From NCBI GenBank assembly GCA_028698615.1, contig JAQVWF010000024.1, positions 1 through 36,530 on the forward strand: a stretch of DNA of 36,530 nt, read 5' to 3'. Positions 31,046 to 36,530 of the stretch are shown here, in pieces. Position 1 is the stretch's first letter, and every line of letters starts with the position of its first letter. Source of the stretch: Syntrophorhabdaceae bacterium. GTDB taxonomy: Bacteria > Desulfobacterota > Syntrophorhabdia > Syntrophorhabdales > Syntrophorhabdaceae. Under the pieces are notes generated by a model, which worked only from the letters and a program-made list of their open reading frames with translations, made no database searches and had not been told where the DNA came from. The position numbers were made by a program, and so were the translations under genes.

Positions 31046-33703
31046 TCAGAAACGGTACCTCAACCATGTCCATGCCCCGGTCGCATTCCATTCCGGCGAC
31101 GTGTGGGCCATTCCCTTTATGCCGAGGAGCCAGTGCTTCATGAACTCCCAGCTCCATTCACCCTCTATCTTTGCGTAGGGATTGTTCTCGGAGTCCGTGC
31201 CGAAGGATGCCTTGAGATCGTAGTAATGCTGCTCGGCCCCGCAGATGAACAACTTCGAAAGGTCATGACGCCATTCGAGGATGACGCTGCCCGCCAGGTA
31301 ATCGCGGGGGGTCCAGTAGGGATGGATTATGTCGGCAAGCACTTCGCCCTGGTAGATGTATTCGTTGTTGTGACGGGTATTGCGCATCTCACCGGACAGG
31401 GAGACCTTGAAGGTCCGCGGGTGGTCGGTGACGGCATACCCGGCCGCCAGACCGAGGAAGCTGCCGCTGTTAGAATCGTTGTACCCTATGTACTCCATCT
31501 TGCCGCTCACCTCGAGCTTGCGCGTGATATCGCCCTGGAAGGCCACGAAAGCGCGATCCGCCTGTACGCCCTGAATTATCCCGAAATAGTTGTACAGTTC
31601 ATCCGTGCGGGCATACCCTGCGCCGAGCCGGACCCGGTCGTTCACGTTGAACCAGAGTGTCCCGTGCCCCGTGTCCTTGCTGCCCAGCGTACGTGAGTCG
31701 TATCTCTTGTGTGTGATGGAGCCTTCGGCTCTCATGAAGGGATTGAAGGCCCCGGCGAAGCCGACGGAGACGCCCGAGGCGCCGTAGGTCGCGTGGTCGA
31801 GATCGGGGGCCTCGAGCCAGCGGTGGCCCTTGAGAAAGAGATGGTACTGGCAGTGGACGGGTACGTCGAAGGTGACGTCGAAGCGGTTTCGTGTGATGCG
31901 GGCGAGGTCACCCCTGCCTTCCTCGTTCCAGTAAGAGTAATCAAAGCGCGCCGAGGGATTGCTCCTTGACCTGAGCCTGTCGAGCCCGTCGCCTGCGAGG
32001 GAATGAAGAGGGTCGATAGCCAGGAGCTTTTCGTACGTCTTCCTTTCAAGACCGCACAGACCCAGGGCGCATGCAACCTGGGCCTTGTCAAAAAGCGCCT
32101 CTTCATTGCCGGGGTTTTCATCGATGAGGGTTTCGTACACAGGCAGCGATTGGGTGAAACGCTTGTTGTATGCGAGTCTCTTCGCCTCTCTTTCGAGGTA
32201 GATCGACCTGTGAATACGCTGCCGGGAAAAGGCTTCGCCCCCGTCCTTTTCCTTGCTGGCGCCGGACGGGCGTGTCATATCCTCACCCGTTGCGGATAAC
32301 GCTGCGTCATACGTCTCGATGGCAAGCAAGGGTTTTTTGGCCCACATGGCCGTACGGGCCATTTCCCGGCGGGGAACGGGGTCGGCCGGATCCAGCCCGA
32401 TGATGTGCCGGTATAGAGCCATGGATTCATCATAGCGCCTCGACCAGGCGAGGACCCGGGCGAGACCGATGAGGATCTTCGAATCATCGGGAAACTGCGC
32501 GGCAAGGTCCTTGTACAGCCTGACCGATCCCTCGTATTGCTTGTGGGTGCCAAGGACCTGGGCGAGGGAGATGGACGCGGGGAAATATTCGGGGTCCCGC
32601 CGGAGGGCCTCCCGCAGGCATTCGATGGCCTCGGGGAAGAGGCCATGGGAGAGATAAAGGTCCGCCCACTGCGAAAGACCGGCGGCTGACAGCCCTGTGT
32701 CATTCACGATGGACGAGAAGAACGCCTTCGAACGTATGCCGTTGGGAGAATTATCATAGAAACGTGCGGCGATGTTCCCCGGCTCTGCAGCGAGAGCTTT
32801 CTTGAAGTATATCCGGGCTTCGATGGCCCTGTTCTCTTTGAGGAAGGTTCGACCGATGTCGACGAGGGTTTGCGCTGACTCGCCGGATTGCCGGGCCGTC
32901 CGTTCATACACGGACCTGGCCTCGGCATACCGGCCGGTAAACATGAGGGCCTCACCGAGGGCATCAGCGGCTTCCTTGCTCCCGGGGTCGATGGCGAGGG
33001 CCTCGCGCGCGTACAGCTCACCTGCCTGGAAGTCTTTCTCAAAAAGCTTCATCGCGGCGAGAGCCGCAAGGACGGAAGCATCCTTACGATTGGCAACAAG
33101 GCTCCTGCAGATGCCTTCCGCTTCCTCGTAGCGCTGTGAACTGGCAAAGGCTCTCGCAAGTTTCAGTCCCACCTCCCAATCATCGGGGCGGCGGGCAAGA
33201 TGCTCACCGTAGATGTACCGGGCCTTGTAGAAATCACCCCATATGTTCATTCTATCGGCAAAACGGAGCCTGAGGTCCGGTTTCTGGCCGGACCTCTGCA
33301 ACACATCCAGATAAAGCTCCCTGCATGTCTTCGCGTGTCCCCGGCTGCATTCGATATCCGCCAGGGCGGCGCCGGCTTGCCAGTTACCGGGGTCGCGGGC
33401 GTACACGCCGCGAAGGAGGACCCCCGCTTCGGCGTCCATCCCCAGCCGCAGGAGGACCTGTGCGGTTTCCATCCCGATGACGGCATCCTCCGGTGATTGT
33501 TTCAGGAGCAAACGGTAATCAGCAAGGGAGGCGCGGAGCGTGTCATCCTCGTAGGAGAGCATCCTTGCCAGGGCGAGACGGGCTTCCCTGTCGGATACCC
33601 TGCCCTCCGGCGGGACGATGGTGACCGTCTGGTCGGCCGCGCCGGGTCCGGCCGCGAAAAGAACCGATGTTACGAGGAGCAGGAGAAGGAGCAGGCCTTT
33701 CAT
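31046..33703 (-). CDS. TPR-repeat outer-membrane beta-barrel polysaccharide exporter (BcsC/PgaA-like)
   Basis: An 885-residue exported protein. A signal peptide covers 1-23 (MKGLLLLLLLVTSVLFAAGP). Residues from about 35 to 590 are a long array of tetratricopeptide repeats (for example EEAEGICRSLVANRKDASVL), a periplasmic scaffold. From about 595 to the end alternating polar/aromatic strands form a barrel, and the protein ends WTWLRYRF with the terminal Phe expected of a BAM substrate. This mirrors BcsC and PgaA in synthase-dependent secretion. It starts one base after the preceding TPR gene and has only a distant AGGAAA, so translational coupling is likely. The barrel of about 290 residues fits roughly 14-16 strands. 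Confidence 0.88.
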   Translation of the reverse strand: MKGLLLLLLLVTSVLFAAGPGAADQTVTIVPPEGRVSDREARLALARMLSYEDDTLRASLADYRLLLKQSPEDAVIGMETAQVLLRLGMDAEAGVLLRGVYARDPGNWQAGAALADIECSRGHAKTCRELYLDVLQRSGQKPDLRLRFADRMNIWGDFYKARYIYGEHLARRPDDWEVGLKLARAFASSQRYEEAEGICRSLVANRKDASVLAALAAMKLFEKDFQAGELYAREALAIDPGSKEAADALGEALMFTGRYAEARSVYERTARQSGESAQTLVDIGRTFLKENRAIEARIYFKKALAAEPGNIAARFYDNSPNGIRSKAFFSSIVNDTGLSAAGLSQWADLYLSHGLFPEAIECLREALRRDPEYFPASISLAQVLGTHKQYEGSVRLYKDLAAQFPDDSKILIGLARVLAWSRRYDESMALYRHIIGLDPADPVPRREMARTAMWAKKPLLAIETYDAALSATGEDMTRPSGASKEKDGGEAFSRQRIHRSIYLEREAKRLAYNKRFTQSLPVYETLIDENPGNEEALFDKAQVACALGLCGLERKTYEKLLAIDPLHSLAGDGLDRLRSRSNPSARFDYSYWNEEGRGDLARITRNRFDVTFDVPVHCQYHLFLKGHRWLEAPDLDHATYGASGVSVGFAGAFNPFMRAEGSITHKRYDSRTLGSKDTGHGTLWFNVNDRVRLGAGYARTDELYNYFGIIQGVQADRAFVAFQGDITRKLEVSGKMEYIGYNDSNSGSFLGLAAGYAVTDHPRTFKVSLSGEMRNTRHNNEYIYQGEVLADIIHPYWTPRDYLAGSVILEWRHDLSKLFICGAEQHYYDLKASFGTDSENNPYAKIEGEWSWEFMKHWLLGIKGMAHTSPEWNATGAWTWLRYRF

Positions 33704-33704
33704 T

Positions 33705-34340
33705 CTATTTAAGCGTTTTCCTGAGCTCAGCGGCGGCTTCGCCGTATCTCTTCAACCACATGAGCACGAGGGCATATTTTCTTCTCACCTGCACGTCGCC
33801 GGGGAGTTCCGCGAGTATCTTTCGATATTCCGCGAGGGACTCGTCATAGTGCTTCTCCCAGCTCAGCATCTCCGCAAACCTCAGCCGGGCCGGGTGGTCG
33901 CCGGGACGTTTTTCCAGGTATTCGCGGTAGAGGGGAGCCGCGGAACTATAGGACTTGCGGCTCCTGTAAAGGTCGGCCATGAGCAGGACCGAATCGACGT
34001 CCAGCTGACGGGGGCCCATGCCCTCGAGGACGGCAAGGGCCTCCTGGTCCTTTTTCTGCCAGAAAAGGATCTTTGCCATCTCGATCCTTGCCTTTGAAAG
34101 GTCGGGCTTTTCCTTGAGCAGCTTTTTATATTCCGCGACCGATTCTTCGTAGCGCTTTGCATATCCAAGGGTGCGGGCAAGTTCCCATCGTGCCAGCCAA
34201 TCGGGTATCTCCTCTCCGACCACGGGCGAAGGGGCCGATGCCTGCGCTTTATCGGGGGCAAAGGGGCATGCCGGGCACGGAAGGAGAATGGTGGCGGCGA
34301 GCGTGACCGCAGCCGCTAAAACTGCCGGTGATCGTCTCAT
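33705..34340 (-). CDS. Exported TPR protein of the polysaccharide operon
   Basis: A 211-residue protein from ATG 34340, which follows GGGAGAG and overlaps the upstream stop as ATGA. The signal peptide (SPAVLAAAVTLAATILLPCP) has Cys residues near its end, so it may be a lipoprotein, but the box is imperfect. The rest is four to five TPR units (ESVAEYKKLLKEKPDLSKAR, PLYREYLEKRPGDHPARLRF, DESLAEYRKILAELPGDVQV). It resembles the N-terminal repeats of the barrel protein encoded next, so it may be an assembly helper comparable to AlgK (inference). A longer start at 34370 lies inside the previous gene and is rejected. Confidence 0.82.
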   Translation of the reverse strand: MRRSPAVLAAAVTLAATILLPCPACPFAPDKAQASAPSPVVGEEIPDWLARWELARTLGYAKRYEESVAEYKKLLKEKPDLSKARIEMAKILFWQKKDQEALAVLEGMGPRQLDVDSVLLMADLYRSRKSYSSAAPLYREYLEKRPGDHPARLRFAEMLSWEKHYDESLAEYRKILAELPGDVQVRRKYALVLMWLKRYGEAAAELRKTLK

Positions 34341-34819
34341 GGCTTCTCTCCCAGGATGGCTTTGTACCAAAGGATAGCCTCATCATATCGCCCCAGGGCG
34401 GCCAGCGCGCGGGCCAGCCGGATCTCGATCGCCCTGTTTCCGGGTTCCCTCGCAAGAAGGGCGCTATAGATATCGGCGGCGTGCTCATGGTCGCCTTTTC
34501 TATCGTAGAGCCCGGCGAGTCTGAAGCCCGTGCGGGCATCGCCGGGGCTTGCGGCGGCAAGTTTCCCAAAGGCCTCAATGGCCATTGTCAGATTCCCTTC
34601 CTTTTCGTAGGATTCCCCGAGGAGCCTCAGGGTGTCGGTCATCCGGAAACCCTTTTTCGCGAGTCTGTCGTAGATGGGGATGGCCTGAGACCAGGCGCCT
34701 TTTAGCGAAAGGTCAGCCGCTTTCCTGTAGAGCAGCCAATCCTGCTTCAGGTAGCGGTACGCCGCCGTCGTTGCGAGGGCGAGAATGATGAGGGATATGA
34801 TGACGGGGATGATCTTCAT
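34337..34819 (-). CDS. Membrane-anchored TPR protein, first gene of the polysaccharide operon
   Basis: A 160-residue protein with one N-terminal membrane anchor (about 4-23, PVIISLIILALATTAAYRYL) and about four TPR units in the periplasmic part (WSQAIPIYDRLAKKG, TMAIEAFGKLAAASPGDA, DHEHAADIYSALLAREPGNR, DEAILWYKAILG). No enzyme motif is present. It should act as an inner-membrane scaffold between the synthase and the exporter. It lies about 33 bases behind the predicted transcript start from the consensus promoter at 34859-34886, and its stop overlaps the start of the next TPR gene. Confidence 0.85.
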   Translation of the reverse strand: MKIIPVIISLIILALATTAAYRYLKQDWLLYRKAADLSLKGAWSQAIPIYDRLAKKGFRMTDTLRLLGESYEKEGNLTMAIEAFGKLAAASPGDARTGFRLAGLYDRKGDHEHAADIYSALLAREPGNRAIEIRLARALAALGRYDEAILWYKAILGEKP

Positions 34820-34858
34820 AATGTTATCCGCCTGCTATCATCTGTTGATACAAGGTGG

Positions 34859-34886
34859 ATTATAGCATGTGTGCCGATGGTGTCAA
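34859..34886 (-). promoter_or_regulatory. Consensus sigma70 promoter of the polysaccharide operon
   Basis: On the minus strand a perfect TTGACA (34886-34881), a 16-base spacer and a perfect TATAAT (34864-34859) preceded by TGC, an extended -10. Transcription would start near 34852. All seven downstream genes run on without a gap above 40 bases. Confidence 0.75.
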
Positions 34887-34923
34887 TGGCGGAAAGGGAT
34901 TGCTTCCCTCCCCCTATTTGTGA

Positions 34924-34957
34924 TTGTGAAGACCCGGTTTTTGGAATAGTATTCCAA
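34924..34957 (+). promoter_or_regulatory. galT promoter with an overlapping palindromic operator candidate
   Basis: TTGTGA (34924-34929), a 17-base spacer and TAGTAT (34947-34952). A palindrome, TTGGAAT-AGT-ATTCCAA (34941-34957), covers the -10 box, with 7-base arms, so a dimeric repressor could act here. The binding protein is unknown. Confidence 0.5.
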
Positions 34958-34974
34958 GAAGAAGGAGGTGTCCT

Positions 34975-35985
34975 ATGCCGGAGGTAAGATTGAATCAGAT
35001 CACGGGAGATTGGGTGATCATCGCCAGGGAAAGAGCGAAGCGCCCCGAAGAGTTCAAACATGACAGAGAACCGCGCCTGGTTCCCGCTCACTCTCAAACA
35101 TGTCCCTTCTGCCCGGGAAACGAGGCCATGACCCCGCCGGAGACCTTCAGACTGACAGACAGCGAGGGCAGCTGGATGGTGAGGTCGGTGCCCAACAAGT
35201 TCTCCGCGCTGACCCCGGAAGGCGTTATTGTGAAGAAGAGGGACGAGTTCAAGGAGTGTCTCAGCGGGGTGGGGCTCCACGAGGTTATCATCGAGTCGCC
35301 GCTCCATAATACCACCACGGCCCTCGCGCCCCTTGCCCGGATAGAGGACATACTTGCCGCCTACCGCAACCGCCAGATAGCCTTTTACAAAGACGAGCGT
35401 GTCGAGCACGTCATAATCTTCAAGAACCACGGAGAGGGCGCCGGGACATCGCTTGAACATCCCCATTCTCAAATAGTCGGAACCCCGGTGTTTCCCGGAC
35501 AGGTGATGAATCGTCTCAGCGAGGCGATACGCAATTACTATTACGTGAATTTTGGTGACTGCCTCTACTGCACCTATATGAAAGCGGAGAGGGATGAAGG
35601 CCTGAGGGTGATCTGCGAGAACGACCATTTTCTGGCCTTCGTGCCGTACGCTGCGCTGTCGCCCTTTCATGTATGGATCTATCCGAAGCGCCACAGTGCC
35701 TGCTACGGCAATATTACCGACGACGAGATCCCGGCGTTGGCCCGCATTCTGAAGGAGGTCTTGCTCCGTCTCTACGTGGGGCTGGGCGATCCCGACTTCA
35801 ACTACGTGATACGGTCCCTGTCTCCCGGCGGGGCTGACGCCAGGTACTTTCACTGGTACCTCGCCATTGTCCCGAGGCTCACCAAGGCGGCAGGTTTCGA
35901 GCTGGGCACTGGAATGTACATAAACACCTCCATGCCCGAAGAAAGCGCCGCATTCCTGAGAGACGTGTCCATCGGGGAGTTGTGA
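34975..35985 (+). CDS. galT: Galactose-1-phosphate uridylyltransferase family protein
   Basis: A 336-residue GalT-type HIT-superfamily nucleotidylyltransferase, which swaps UMP between UDP-glucose and galactose-1-phosphate. Zinc ligands are suggested by CPFC (43-46), and the active-site motif is EHPHSQ with nucleophile His164, the HPHS variant of the E. coli HPHP motif. VIIESPLHN and HWYLAIVPRL also fit. AGGAGGTG sits just before the ATG. Some GalT-like proteins use other sugar-1-phosphates (ADP-glucose phosphorylases share the fold), so the sugar is not certain. It is divergent from the polysaccharide operon, which suggests a role in supplying nucleotide sugars. Confidence 0.88.
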   Translation: MPEVRLNQITGDWVIIARERAKRPEEFKHDREPRLVPAHSQTCPFCPGNEAMTPPETFRLTDSEGSWMVRSVPNKFSALTPEGVIVKKRDEFKECLSGVGLHEVIIESPLHNTTTALAPLARIEDILAAYRNRQIAFYKDERVEHVIIFKNHGEGAGTSLEHPHSQIVGTPVFPGQVMNRLSEAIRNYYYVNFGDCLYCTYMKAERDEGLRVICENDHFLAFVPYAALSPFHVWIYPKRHSACYGNITDDEIPALARILKEVLLRLYVGLGDPDFNYVIRSLSPGGADARYFHWYLAIVPRLTKAAGFELGTGMYINTSMPEESAAFLRDVSIGEL

Positions 35986-36408
35986 TCGGTTCTGAAGAAG
36001 CAGCGGGCACCATTGACCTATCACCCGTCACCTGCGCATCTTCATTGTCCAGATACCTTCTGAATTCGATATGCAAGATCGCAGGTGGCGTTCCTGGGTT
36101 CTTGCCCCAGGTGCACTCCATGCACGGTGGTGATGTTCTCGGAAGATGAATGGATTCCGAATCCCCATACTGATAACGACTACATGCTTGAACACAAAGA
36201 TGCTTCAGCGCAATCGCCAGTTCTGTGATAAACTAAAAAAATGGCTTATCGCATAACAGTATGGGTGTTTTCTCCCTCAGCTCAGCCCCGCCAGAGCGAT
36301 GTTGGTGTTGGCAGCCGCGAGGACCGCGGTGAAACCAGCTTCTCAAACATGCCGTCAGCCTTACGCTGACAACGAACAACAGCAATGAACAATTTAGGGA
36401 GGAGCCTT
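35986..36408. other. Noncoding stretch between galT and the last gene
   Basis: No credible gene in 423 bases. Small hairpins are visible: CCTGGG (36093-36098) with CCCAGG (36106-36111), without a T-run, and GTCAGC (36354-36359) with GCTGAC (36365-36370). Base composition is less GC-rich near 36180-36260. No convincing promoter pair was found for the last gene, although one must lie here or further upstream. Confidence 0.5.
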
Positions 36409-36530
36409 ATGAAGAAGACCATTTTTACTGTTTCATTGGCATTGGCTGCGGTATTTGTCATTGGCATAGCTACAGCACAGAGCCAGGCTGGCAGAGGCGG
36501 CTATGGCATGGGTCCCGGCATGATGGGCGG
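36409..36530 (+). CDS. Secreted Gly/Met-rich protein, 5' part (Spy/ZraP-like, cut by window end)
   Basis: ATG 36409 follows AGGGAGGAG at 36396-36404. Only the first 40 codons are in the window: a signal peptide (KKTIFTVSLALAAVFVIGIA, cleavage near ATAQ) and then the start of a Gly/Met-rich region (GGYGMGPGMMG). Such a start is common in periplasmic metal-responsive or Spy/CpxP-like chaperone proteins of deltaproteobacteria, but the diagnostic part is beyond the window, so the family is a guess. Confidence 0.7.
   Translation, partial: MKKTIFTVSLALAAVFVIGIATAQSQAGRGGYGMGPGMMG

Noticed and set aside
34816-36024. 402-residue minus-strand open frame across galT
   Set aside because: galT on the plus strand has intact active-site motifs and a strong ribosome site. 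The minus frame is its shadow.
1-36530. CRISPR array, tRNA, rRNA, phage or integron genes
   Set aside because: No evenly spaced direct repeats, cloverleaf-like sequences, rRNA-like stretches, integrases or transposases were recognised on either strand.

Overview
The window looks like a chromosomal segment of an anaerobic Gram-negative bacterium, most likely a Desulfobacterota (former deltaproteobacterial) lineage of the Syntrophales/Syntrophorhabdales kind. This is inferred from gene content only: a two-subunit 2-oxoacid:ferredoxin oxidoreductase, a flavin reductase fused to rubredoxin, a TRAP solute-binding protein, SurA-like chaperones next to mfd and pdxA, an outer-membrane beta-barrel and very many PAS/two-component proteins. 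Base composition is evenly GC-rich. I see no rRNA, tRNA, CRISPR array, insertion sequence or phage gene.

Layout. 1-813: the tail of a chemoreceptor and a CheW adaptor. 981-4244 (minus): a PocR/multi-PAS hybrid histidine kinase, separated from cheW by a nested inverted repeat that ends in a T-run. 4316-6430 (minus): RNase R, divergent from a plus-strand group (6551-10729) of oxidoreductase alpha and beta subunits, flavin reductase-rubredoxin and purC. 10710-18907 (minus): soluble lytic transglycosylase, mfd, two PpiC/SurA-type chaperones, pdxA, then an orphan TRAP binding protein with its own promoter and leader. 19146-22193 (plus): a multi-PAS LuxR regulator, a 456-base noncoding stretch with inverted repeats, and a NarL-type response regulator. 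22250-24293 (minus): an RsbU/RsbV/RsbW-like partner-switching module. 24469-25281 (plus): a PilZ protein. 25308-34819 (minus): seven tightly packed or overlapping genes for a synthase-dependent exopolysaccharide and a phosphorelay. 34975-35985 (plus): galT. The end holds the start of a secreted Gly/Met-rich protein.

Two things stand out. First, the TRAP binding-protein gene (10710-11762) is preceded by what reads as a complete tryptophan attenuator: a promoter, a Shine-Dalgarno site, an 11-codon leader peptide with four Trp codons (MNSEWAWWWRT), a relay of mutually exclusive hairpins and an intrinsic terminator. It implies that this orphan periplasmic protein is made only when charged tRNA-Trp is scarce, so its ligand is probably tryptophan or a related aromatic compound. 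Second, the seven-gene operon behind a perfect TTGACA/TATAAT promoter combines a cellulose-synthase-like GT2 enzyme, a GH26 (mannanase-family) hydrolase, a TPR/beta-barrel exporter and two TPR helpers. This suggests a beta-mannan-like exopolysaccharide rather than cellulose. The last two genes of the operon encode a Cache/HAMP/PAS hybrid kinase and a separate Hpt protein.

How the parts may work together (inference): the Hpt protein could pass phosphate to the receiver of the RsbU-like phosphatase or to the NarL-type regulator nearby, neither of which has an adjacent cognate kinase. The PilZ protein could link the polysaccharide locus to cyclic-di-GMP. galT next door could help supply nucleotide sugars.
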